Shown in pieces: positions 1-5,985 of a stretch of DNA of 6,147 nt. The position numbers and the translations under genes were made by a program. The first letter of the stretch is position 1, and each line of letters begins with the position of its first letter. The stretch comes from Pseudomonadota bacterium (GTDB lineage: Bacteria > Pseudomonadota > Alphaproteobacteria > Rhizobiales > Hyphomicrobiaceae). The notes under the pieces are model-generated. The model was not told where the DNA came from. It searched no databases and saw only the letters and a program-made list of their open reading frames with translations. The DNA lies in the NCBI GenBank assembly GCA_023428365.1, contig JAEYYQ010000307.1, positions 1 to 6,147 on the forward strand, written 5' to 3'.

Positions 1-90
1 GACAATCGGTGTCGGATCGGCAATACGGACAACAATGATGAGCGCGAGCAGGACCAGCACCAGTCCGGCGTAGATCGTGCGTGAGCCCAT
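1..90 (-). CDS. Partial membrane protein, possible CHASE2 sensor (N-terminus only)
   Basis: Reading the minus strand from the ATG at 90, 30 codons stay open to the window edge. The product starts MGSRTIYAG, runs through a hydrophobic segment at about residues 8-21 (LVLVLLALIIVV), then reads RIADPTPIV. A GGGGAG ribosome binding site (complement of 99-104) lies 8 bases upstream of the ATG, which supports the start. A short N-terminal membrane anchor followed by an R-x-x-D-P-x-P motif is how many CHASE2 sensor domains begin; these are extracytoplasmic domains fused to adenylate/guanylate cyclases or kinases. The family call is inference from about ten residues, and the effector domain lies outside the window. 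It could be any single-pass membrane protein. It is transcribed divergently from the hydrolase gene at 257. Confidence 0.5.
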   Translation of the reverse strand, partial: MGSRTIYAGLVLVLLALIIVVRIADPTPIV

Positions 91-256
91 CGATCATGCT
101 CCCCGAACTCCACAACCGCATCCGCCAAGAAGCAGCGCGACTGTGCTGTGGGTGTTTCCCAGCTCTGCTGATAAGCTCGCGGATTAAGCCGACCGGCACC
201 AGCCCGTCGTGAGACTTATTCTGATCGACGGCTAAGCTCAAGCTGCGAGAACACAA
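91..256. promoter_or_regulatory. Divergent intergenic region
   Basis: These 166 bases separate the leftward membrane-protein gene from the rightward hydrolase gene, so they must hold the promoter of each unless either start is misplaced. I found no convincing -35/-10 pair on either strand. The only structure seen is a short repeated TAAGCTC (172-178 and 233-239), which may be chance. The right end (GCGAGAA just before 257) gives only a weak ribosome binding site for the hydrolase. Confidence 0.4.
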
Positions 257-1081
257 ATGCGCTTTCGTCGTAGGTTCTGCGCAGTTCTCCTGATCTTAAT
301 GTCAGCAGGCTCAGCCGTGTCCTTTGCACGTGCCGAGGAAGAACGCGTAGTCGAAATCCCGACCCGCCAAGGCCAGTCGGTCCGCGCTTTGCTGAGCATA
401 CCGGTCAACCCGAAAGGCGCCGTCATCCTGATCGCCGGAGGACACGGCAACCTCGCATTGGGCCGTGACGGGCGCATGGGATGGGGTAGCGGGAACCAAC
501 TCGTCCGGTCCCGGCATTTATATGCCGATGCGGGTTATGTCACACTGGTTCCGGATATCGCACCGGATCTTAAGCGTCCCGATGGCGTCGTCCCACGCTA
601 TCGCTGGTCTCCGGAGCACGCGGCGGATATCGGCGCCCTCGTTGCCCATCTTCGGACATTGGCGCAGCCGGTGCACCTGATCGGCACAAGTCGTGCGGCG
701 TTATCTGTCGCCAACGCAGGCGTGCGGACGCGCGGGAAAAACCGGCCAGACAGCCTCGTCATCACGTCGGGAATGTTGATGCACGAACGTGACGGCGTGC
801 CCTCGGTGCAGCGCGTCGTGCCACATCTGAATACGATCACACAGCCCACATTGCTGATTGCGCACGCCGGTGATGCCTGTGCGCTAACGCCACCCTCGGC
901 ACCGAAACGCTTTGCCCCCTTGTTGAGCGGCACCCAGCACGTGGATATCAAGATCCTGACCGGCGGCGGTCCCGCAACCGGTGATCCGTGCGGTGCCTCC
1001 GGGTTCCATGGCTTCAAGGGCATCGACTCTGCCCTCGTACAGACCATTGTCCTCTGGCTACAGCAAATCACCAGGAAATAG
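257..1081 (+). CDS. Exported alpha/beta-hydrolase-fold protein
   Basis: The product is 274 residues. The start is set by a clear signal peptide: basic MRFRRRF, a hydrophobic core at about residues 8-22, and likely cleavage after SFARA near residue 26, so it should act in the periplasm or outside the cell. The body looks like an alpha/beta hydrolase. Strand AVILIAGGHGNL (55-66) suits the oxyanion-hole region. LIGTSRAALS (141-150) suits the nucleophile elbow, with Ser145 in a G-x-S-x-A context rather than the usual G-x-S-x-G. Asp206 (AHAGDAC) is a candidate catalytic acid, and His251 (GFHGF) the candidate catalytic histidine. Cys208 and Cys245 lie close to these two residues and could form a disulfide, consistent with export. 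Substrate is unknown; an esterase, lipase or peptidase role is possible. It is followed by SMP-30 after 82 bases, and joint transcription is uncertain. The fold is fairly sure, the activity is not. Confidence 0.85.
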   Translation: MRFRRRFCAVLLILMSAGSAVSFARAEEERVVEIPTRQGQSVRALLSIPVNPKGAVILIAGGHGNLALGRDGRMGWGSGNQLVRSRHLYADAGYVTLVPDIAPDLKRPDGVVPRYRWSPEHAADIGALVAHLRTLAQPVHLIGTSRAALSVANAGVRTRGKNRPDSLVITSGMLMHERDGVPSVQRVVPHLNTITQPTLLIAHAGDACALTPPSAPKRFAPLLSGTQHVDIKILTGGGPATGDPCGASGFHGFKGIDSALVQTIVLWLQQITRK

Positions 1082-1083
1082 AT

Positions 1084-1096
1084 CGGCTTCGAGCCG
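1084..1096 (+). other. Small hairpin after the hydrolase stop codon
   Basis: CGGCT (1084-1088) and AGCCG (1092-1096) can pair around a three-base TCG loop just after the TAG stop. The stem is only five pairs and no T-tract follows, so it is at best a weak terminator or RNA 3'-end structure; it may have no function. Confidence 0.2.
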
Positions 1097-1107
1097 TAAA
1101 TTGACGA

Positions 1108-1138
1108 TGGACAATCGGCCAGCAACGTCGTGTATAGC
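1108..1138 (+). promoter_or_regulatory. Possible promoter for the SMP-30 gene
   Basis: TGGACA (1108-1113, five of six matches to TTGACA) and TATAGC (1133-1138, four of six to TATAAT) are separated by 19 bases, slightly longer than ideal. The position, about 25 bases before the start codon at 1164, would leave a short leader. If real, it would let the SMP-30 gene be transcribed separately from the hydrolase. It is a weak match in GC-rich DNA and could be chance. Confidence 0.22.
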
Positions 1139-1163
1139 GCTCCAAAACACGGAGGTCTCACCC

Positions 1164-2147
1164 ATGTCGAATGCCGCCTCAACAGTTCCGGACTTCGCCT
1201 CCGGCTGGCAGCCTGCAACCCGCTATCCAGATCCCGCCATCATCGCTCTCGACCCGAAATTCGAGGCTTACTGGCTCAAGCTGTCAGCAATCGAACGGAT
1301 TGCCACAGGCTGCCGTTGGGCAGAGGGACCGGTGTGGTTCGGCGACGGGCGCTATCTGCTGTGGAGCGACATCCCCAATAACCGTATTCTCAAATGGGAA
1401 GAAGAGACGGGCGCGGTCAGCGCCTATCGCAAACCCTCCAATTACGGCAACGGCAATACGCGTGACCGTCAGGGCCGCCTCGTTACCTGTGAGCACGGTG
1501 GCCGGCGGGTCATCCGTACCGAGCACGACGGCTCGATCACGGTTTTGATCGATAGCTTCGATGGCAAGCGGCTGAACTCACCGAACGACGTGATCGTGAA
1601 ATCCGACGGTTCGATCTGGTTCACCGACCCGATATTCGGCCTGCTGGGCAACTACGAAGGCAACGTCGCGGAACCCGAAATCGACGCCAATGTCTACCGG
1701 CTCGATCCCGAGACGTTGAAGCCAACGATCGTGGCGGAAGGCGTTCTCGGACCGAACGGGCTATGCTTCTCGCCGGATGAATCGATCCTCTACATGGTCG
1801 AGAGCCGCGGCGTGCCGAACAGGAAAATCCTGGCGTATGACGTGACCGATGGCGGCCGTAAGATCACCAACAAGCGCGTCGTCATCGACGCCGGATCTGG
1901 CGGAACCCCGGACGGCATCCGTTGTGACGTCGACGGCAATCTCTGGTGCGGCTGGGGCATGGGATCGCCGGATCTCGACGGCGTGATGGTGTTCGCGCCG
2001 GATGGAAAGCCGATTGGCCGGATTGCGCTGCCGGAACGCTGCGCCAACCTGTGCTTCGGCGGACGCAAACGCAATCGCCTGTTCATGGCGGCAAGCCAGT
2101 CGGTCTATGCGCTGTACGTCAACACCCAGGGCGCGGCGGGCGGCTAA
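1164..2147 (+). CDS. SMP-30/gluconolactonase/LRE-family protein
   Basis: The product is 327 residues, a usual length for the family of six-bladed beta-propeller, divalent-metal lactonases that open sugar lactones or related esters. The start at 1164 is chosen because GGAGG at 1151-1155 sits 8 bases upstream; the frame is open further left, but that would overlap the hydrolase gene. By comparison with human SMP-30, the metal-site residues are all present: Glu54 (AEGPVW), Asn141 (NSPNDV), Asn198 (GPNGLCFSPD) and Asp250 (TPDGIRCD). Other family hallmarks are SDIPNNRI (68-75), GSIWFTDP (149-156) and DGNLWCGWG (257-265). No signal peptide is seen, so it should be cytoplasmic, unlike the hydrolase before it. 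About 50 residues precede the first propeller motif, somewhat more than in animal SMP-30. The natural substrate cannot be told from sequence; gluconolactone-like lactones are the best guess. It converges with the minus-strand repeat-protein gene, with 15 bases between the stop codons. Confidence 0.93.
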   Translation: MSNAASTVPDFASGWQPATRYPDPAIIALDPKFEAYWLKLSAIERIATGCRWAEGPVWFGDGRYLLWSDIPNNRILKWEEETGAVSAYRKPSNYGNGNTRDRQGRLVTCEHGGRRVIRTEHDGSITVLIDSFDGKRLNSPNDVIVKSDGSIWFTDPIFGLLGNYEGNVAEPEIDANVYRLDPETLKPTIVAEGVLGPNGLCFSPDESILYMVESRGVPNRKILAYDVTDGGRKITNKRVVIDAGSGGTPDGIRCDVDGNLWCGWGMGSPDLDGVMVFAPDGKPIGRIALPERCANLCFGGRKRNRLFMAASQSVYALYVNTQGAAGG

Positions 2148-2159
2148 TCAATAGCTGCC
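2139..2159. terminator. Hairpin at the convergence point, possible shared terminator
   Basis: GGCGGCTA (2139-2146) pairs with TAGCTGCC (2152-2159) in an eight-pair stem with one G-U pair and a five-base loop. The left arm includes the first two bases of the SMP-30 TAA stop, and the hairpin fills most of the gap to the opposing stop at 2163. The position suits a two-way terminator for convergent genes. Against this, neither strand has a following T-tract, so intrinsic termination would be weak; the hairpin may instead protect the 3' ends. Confidence 0.4.
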
Positions 2160-2162
2160 GCC

Positions 2163-3146
2163 TTACTGCATCACCACTTCGACCTGCGTGATTTCGCCGT
2201 GCTGAACGGCGAAATCACGTCGGAACGAACGACCACCCGACTTTGCAATAACGCTGTAGGAACCGGGCGCCAGCGTGTGGGTGGGCAATGCGCCCACGCT
2301 TTCCTTGATGGTCGTGCCGTGCGTGTTGAGAATGTTCCACTGCGTATCGGCCAGCGCCTCGCCGCCTTCTCGCATCACCAGTTTGAACGTCACCTTCGCA
2401 GCAGCGTGGGCAACGGTGATATCCGTCAGCTTCCCGGCTTCGACCGTGACATCCGCCGTGACGTGGGCGTTGGCATCCCCGTAAGTCGATACGATCTGGT
2501 AGATGCCGGAGTTGAGCCGCATGACGAGGCCTGGTTTGGCACCGCCCATGATTTTTGATCGCTGCCCGGACTGATCCCGCTCATCGGAGAAAATCTCGTA
2601 GCTCACCGTATTCGCCGGGGCGGCTTCACCGTTTCCCACAAGTGCGATGAGACGTAGCCCACCCGCATTGATCACGAACGGCTCGACCGATTGAACGCCC
2701 TCCTTTACGGAAATGCGGCGCGTCAGATGCGCCCGTCCGAAGGCCGCGTTGACCATGTAGTCGCCCGGCGGCAGCCGAAGTACTGGGCTTGCTTCCCGAT
2801 GCTGACTGATCAGCTTCTGGGCAGCGGGATCGCCGTTTCCGCCATCCTGGAACACGCGCCACACGAGGCCCTGATCGATCTTCTGGCCCTCCTGCGTCAG
2901 CAGCGCCACGAGCGTCACCTGTGTTTTTCCTGCGGTCTGCGGTTGGGTCGTGACTCCCCTGGTTTCGCTGCCCGGTGCCCGCGGCACGACCGTCAAATTG
3001 CCCGCAGCCCCTGGCATCGTAGTCGTTGATGGCCAACTCGACGTTGACGCATCCTGTGCCACCGCCGGCCAGCAGATCACTGCCGCTGCCAATAGGACAA
3101 GGCCCGCACCAAGCTGCCGTCCACCCGCGCTCTGGCCGATACGCAT
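2163..3146 (-). CDS. Exported three-repeat beta-domain protein, partner of the VWA protein
   Basis: No named family is recognised. I chose the ATG at 3146 (327 residues) because GGGGAAG lies 9 bases before it and the signal peptide then has a normal shape: MRIGQSAGGR, a hydrophobic core at about 11-26, cleavage after AVA at residue 30. An ATG at 3170 would add eight residues but has no good binding site. After a Ser/Thr/Pro-rich linker (31-72) come three beta-rich repeats, at about 75-162, 163-248 and 249-327. Each opens with a strand (VTLVAL, LRLIAL, VTFKLV), has a central aromatic strand (WRVF, YEIF, WNIL) and a Gly-x-Tyr turn (PPGDYMV, NSGIYQI, APGSYSV) at spacings of 86 and 81 residues. 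The repeats resemble those of the upstream VWA protein and may be Ig-like or PEGA-like sandwiches. There is no cysteine in the mature protein and no lipobox. It follows the VWA gene by 95 bases on the same strand, so the two are probably co-transcribed. A role in extracytoplasmic binding or assembly is inference. Confidence 0.88.
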   Translation of the reverse strand: MRIGQSAGGRQLGAGLVLLAAAVICWPAVAQDASTSSWPSTTTMPGAAGNLTVVPRAPGSETRGVTTQPQTAGKTQVTLVALLTQEGQKIDQGLVWRVFQDGGNGDPAAQKLISQHREASPVLRLPPGDYMVNAAFGRAHLTRRISVKEGVQSVEPFVINAGGLRLIALVGNGEAAPANTVSYEIFSDERDQSGQRSKIMGGAKPGLVMRLNSGIYQIVSTYGDANAHVTADVTVEAGKLTDITVAHAAAKVTFKLVMREGGEALADTQWNILNTHGTTIKESVGALPTHTLAPGSYSVIAKSGGRSFRRDFAVQHGEITQVEVVMQ

Positions 3147-3175
3147 CGCCAAGCTTCCCCACGTCGTCATCGTTC

Positions 3176-3191
3176 GCGATCGGCGATCGCC
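3176..3191. repeat. Palindromic GCGATCG cluster between the VWA and repeat-protein genes
   Basis: Bases 3176-3190 read the same on both strands apart from the central base, and the overlapping GGCGATCGCC at 3182-3191 is a perfect ten-base palindrome. It lies in the 95-base spacer of the presumed operon, about 30 bases before the repeat-protein start on the minus strand. In RNA it could form a small hairpin upstream of the second gene. It could be a protein-binding site or chance; nothing else supports a function. Confidence 0.3.
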
Positions 3192-3241
3192 GCCTCTTCA
3201 AACACCGGAGATTCGGGCAATATCGCCGCTCCCTGATGCTC

Positions 3242-5251
3242 CTAATTGAGCGGAACCTCAAGGGTCCGCGCCTCACCGGCGCGCACATCGAATGTCCGAC
3301 TCAACTGCCTCTCCCGCGTTTCAGCCCGCACCGTATAGCGGCCGGCTGCCAGGAACTCCCGCGGCTCCGCCTCCATCGAGCGCCAAACAGCCCGCCCAGC
3401 GTCGTCCAATACTTCCCAGAAAACATCGGCAGCAGAATGGCCATTCGCACCGCCCACCAAACGGAGCTGTATCCGAGCCATAGGCGGCTCGAGGAGCACC
3501 TCCTGCGCGGTGCCATCCGCGACGTCGATCTCGCGCGAGATGGCGGCATTCAGGCGTCCAACACGTGCTTCGACCTTGTAACGGCCCGCCGGCAGATCGA
3601 GGCGAGGCCGATTGCGATCAGCCCGAGCAACGAATCGCTCGCCGTCGCGCAGCCGGTACACACGATAGGACACATCCTCAGCTCCCACCGTCATCCCTGG
3701 CGTTAGCGTTGCCAGCGTGATGCTGCCGAGCTTCAGATTGAGAATTCGCCGGACATCATCGCCGCCTTTGAGCGCAATCAGCTCGCGGACCTCGGCGGTG
3801 CCTTTCTCAGCGATAAGATGATACGTCCCCGCCGGAAGCGTGAATACCGGCTCCTCCGCAGCAGACCGCGCCACCTCGCGCCGCCCCTCACGCACGTTCG
3901 GATCGTCCTCCAGCACACGGTACAGCACAGACTCCGCCGTTCCATCCGCCATACCATGATCCAGGGCCTTCACTTGCACCCGGCCCACCGGCGAAGGCGG
4001 CAACGGAATGCCCTTCTTGCCGGCGCTCACCGTCACCTGACGTTCGGCCCTGAACTGCCGATCCTGCATGACGACACGATAGGTGCCGGCCGGCACGAAC
4101 ATCTCCAGATCTTGCGCGGGCCCGACCCACAGCACCCGTTCCTTCAGTGGCTCTTTCGGGTCAGCCTGCAGCAGACTGAAAACCATACTCGGCGAGATAT
4201 CCGCACCGGAGGTCGCTGATGCCATCTGAATCGAACCAGCATTCAGCGCGATTGCGGCCAAGGTCGGCCGCTCGCTGACGACCTCAACGGACTGCCGGAC
4301 TGTAACAAAGCCCAGAGTTGCTTCGACGACATAAGTGCCGGGAGTCAAAGTCAAACTGGGGCGCGGCTCCTTCACTTCCGCAAGCGGATCACCAGATGTT
4401 TCGTCCTGACGGAAGACGCGAAACTGCACCGGCTGATCCAGCGGCTGCCCGCCTTTAGCCAGCACCGCAGAAAGCCGCAATCCTGGCGGTCCTTCAACCG
4501 CAGCCGGCGGCTCGGCCTTCGGACGCTCACGTGTACGTTCGGTCGGGACCGGCACTTGCAAGCTGGCCAGACGCAGAGCCTCGTCGATGGCGCTCATGGC
4601 CGATGGCGCATCCTGAGCACTGAACGACCTGCCACCAGTAATCGTGGCAACGCAGCTCATGAGCTTGGCGTCTTCCTCCTTCATGGCGAGGCTGACGACG
4701 TGAATAGTCAGCCGTGGGCGAACGCGGTTGAGGCTCCTGGCAACTTCGCAGGGGTTGCCTTGGCAGTTGTCGAGATCGTCGTGGATCAGGATGAGACTGT
4801 CGCGCCCTGGCGTTCCGGGCAGAGCGTCGGCCGCGGCCATCAGCGCCAACGCCAGCGGTCCCCTGCCCTTGGGGTTGAGTTTTTCCAGTGGCACCGTAAC
4901 CTGCCCCACCGAGACGGGCTGCAGCGGCTGCACCATTTCGACATCGCTGCAATCCCCCCGGCGACGATGACCGAACAGCGCGAGGCCAATTTCCGTCGTG
5001 CGGGCAAGACGCGGCAAAGACTGCCGGAGAGCCTCCCGTGCCACCGCGAACTTGGGACCGGTATCGCCCGGAATCCTGCCCCACATCGACCCAGAGCCGT
5101 CGAATACGATCTGAATGCGCGGCGTTTCTTCGGCAGCCACAGCGGGGCGAACCGGCGGCGCGACCCAAGCCAGGCTCACGACAGCCAATGCGACAGCCGC
5201 CAGGAAACGTGCCCTACCGGCGGTCATTGCATCTAGAAATCTGCTTTTCAT
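3242..5251 (-). CDS. Exported VWA-domain protein with five C-terminal beta repeats
   Basis: The product is 669 residues from the ATG at 5251, which has AGG 8 bases upstream; a GTG at 5269 would add six residues and fits less well. A signal peptide (core about 16-32, cleavage near AVAA at residue 40) sends it out of the cytoplasm. Residues about 44-230 are a von Willebrand factor A domain: IQIVFDGSGSMWG gives the metal-site Asp51, Ser53 and Ser55, and LILIHDDLDNC gives Asp158. The metal-site Thr, normally in a G-x-T-P-L motif, is Gly131 here (GRGPL). All four cysteines (101, 163, 168, 200) lie in this domain and probably form disulfides. After a Pro/Glu-rich linker (233-256) come five beta repeats at about 257-337, 338-421, 422-505, 506-588 and 589-669. 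Each has a Gly-x-Tyr turn (TPGTY, PAGTY, PAGTY, PAGRY, AAGRY) at spacings of 83, 86, 81 and 81. VWA domains bind protein ligands through a metal ion; the ligand here is unknown. It is first in a presumed operon with the three-repeat protein. Confidence 0.92.
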   Translation of the reverse strand: MKSRFLDAMTAGRARFLAAVALAVVSLAWVAPPVRPAVAAEETPRIQIVFDGSGSMWGRIPGDTGPKFAVAREALRQSLPRLARTTEIGLALFGHRRRGDCSDVEMVQPLQPVSVGQVTVPLEKLNPKGRGPLALALMAAADALPGTPGRDSLILIHDDLDNCQGNPCEVARSLNRVRPRLTIHVVSLAMKEEDAKLMSCVATITGGRSFSAQDAPSAMSAIDEALRLASLQVPVPTERTRERPKAEPPAAVEGPPGLRLSAVLAKGGQPLDQPVQFRVFRQDETSGDPLAEVKEPRPSLTLTPGTYVVEATLGFVTVRQSVEVVSERPTLAAIALNAGSIQMASATSGADISPSMVFSLLQADPKEPLKERVLWVGPAQDLEMFVPAGTYRVVMQDRQFRAERQVTVSAGKKGIPLPPSPVGRVQVKALDHGMADGTAESVLYRVLEDDPNVREGRREVARSAAEEPVFTLPAGTYHLIAEKGTAEVRELIALKGGDDVRRILNLKLGSITLATLTPGMTVGAEDVSYRVYRLRDGERFVARADRNRPRLDLPAGRYKVEARVGRLNAAISREIDVADGTAQEVLLEPPMARIQLRLVGGANGHSAADVFWEVLDDAGRAVWRSMEAEPREFLAAGRYTVRAETRERQLSRTFDVRAGEARTLEVPLN

Positions 5252-5390
5252 GCCGAACGCCTGTTCCACCGCTCATGCTGCCGAGTACGTGCGAACCCGG
5301 GACAAGTGCCGCCGGCGCGCTATCATTGTACCGCAACCCGATTTGCGTTAGCGAGGGCTTACCCACAGCCGATAACAAGGACATGTGATT
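5252..5390. promoter_or_regulatory. Divergent promoter region between VWA and nitroreductase genes
   Basis: On the plus strand, GGGACA (5299-5304, four of six to consensus) and TATCAT (5321-5326, five of six) are 16 bases apart and form the best promoter candidate for the nitroreductase operon. On the minus strand, TACAAT (complement of 5325-5330) overlaps this -10 and could serve the VWA gene, but no good -35 lies upstream of it. If both are used, the two promoters would compete for the same bases. The call rests on sequence match only. Confidence 0.35.
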
Positions 5391-5963
5391 GTGACGTCCC
5401 TGATCGAAACACTTCTCACCCGCCGTTCCGCGAAGCCAGCTCTGCTGAGCGAGCCTGGCCCCAATGCGGATGAATTACAGCAGATTCTTACCGCCGCCGC
5501 GCGCGTGCCGGATCACAAAAAATTGGCCCCCTGGCGGTTCATCGTGTTCGAGGGCGACGCCCGAGCCGAATTTGGACGCGTCCTGGCCGAAGTTTGCGCC
5601 GCCGAGGAAAAGGAACCCCCTTCTCCCGTGCGGCTCGACACGGAGCGCCAGCGCTTGATGCGCGCCCCCTTGGTGATCGCGGTGATCTCGCGCGTCGCAC
5701 CGGACTCTGTGGTGCCCGAGTTGGAACAAGTGCTTTCCGCTGGTGCTGCCTGCTTCAATCTATGCCTTGCAGCCAACGCTCTCGGATACGGCACCTCCTG
5801 GATCACGGAGTGGTATAGCTTCAGCGCGGGTGTACGCTCTGCGCTGAAACTCGCCGAACACGAGAAGGTCGCCGGCTTCATCTACATTGGAACAGAGACA
5901 GAGCGCCAGGCTGACTGCGATCGTCCTGATCTCGCTCAAATCGTCACGCGCTGGACGGCATGA
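5391..5963 (+). CDS. YdjA-like nitroreductase (FMN-dependent)
   Basis: The product is 190 residues, close to the roughly 183 of E. coli YdjA, whose pattern it follows throughout. The GTG at 5391 is chosen because ACAAGGA (5375-5381) lies 9 bases upstream; another in-frame GTG at 5385 is too close to that site. Family landmarks are TRRSAKP (10-16), whose Arg-Arg-Ser contacts FMN phosphate in relatives, RVPDHKKLAPWRF (38-50), RAPLVIAVI (91-99), the mid-helix SAGAACFNL (116-124), LGYGTSWITE (131-140) and GFIYIGT (162-168). The enzyme should be a soluble cytoplasmic dimer that reduces nitroaromatics, quinones or related acceptors with NAD(P)H through bound FMN; the physiological substrate is unknown for this subfamily. 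It is the first gene of a likely operon with the flavin-reductase-like gene 22 bases downstream and is divergent from the VWA gene. Confidence 0.93.
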   Translation: MTSLIETLLTRRSAKPALLSEPGPNADELQQILTAAARVPDHKKLAPWRFIVFEGDARAEFGRVLAEVCAAEEKEPPSPVRLDTERQRLMRAPLVIAVISRVAPDSVVPELEQVLSAGAACFNLCLAANALGYGTSWITEWYSFSAGVRSALKLAEHEKVAGFIYIGTETERQADCDRPDLAQIVTRWTA

Positions 5964-5985
5964 TCTCGTAACGGAGGAACTGCCC

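Noticed and set aside
981..1163. N-terminal extension of the SMP-30 gene by 61 residues
   Set aside because: It would overlap the last 101 bases of the hydrolase gene in another frame and has no family-like sequence; the ATG at 1164 has a strong GGAGG site.
598..1218. Minus-strand open frame of 206 codons
   Set aside because: It lies opposite the hydrolase gene, runs into the SMP-30 start, and its translation is Arg/Pro/Cys-rich with no recognisable domain, as expected for an antisense shadow in GC-rich DNA.
3182..3191. GGCGATCGCC resembles the HIP1 palindrome abundant in cyanobacteria
   Set aside because: There is a single clear copy here and the gene content is proteobacterial, so a HIP1-type repeat is not supported.
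3026..3706. Plus-strand open frame of 226 codons across the VWA/repeat-protein junction
   Set aside because: It is antisense to two supported genes, has no ribosome binding site evident and no domain pattern.
4556..5236. Plus-strand open frame of 226 codons inside the VWA gene
   Set aside because: It is antisense to the well-supported VWA domain, and its translation is rich in Arg, Gln and His without domain features.
2163..5251. The VWA pair as a defence or MoxR-type chaperone system
   Set aside because: No MoxR-type ATPase, nuclease or other effector lies nearby, and both proteins carry signal peptides, which argues against a cytoplasmic chaperone or defence role.
5252..5269. GTG start for the VWA gene at 5269
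   Set aside because: It adds six residues without a clear ribosome binding site; the ATG at 5251 gives a normal signal peptide and has AGG at good spacing. It cannot be fully excluded.
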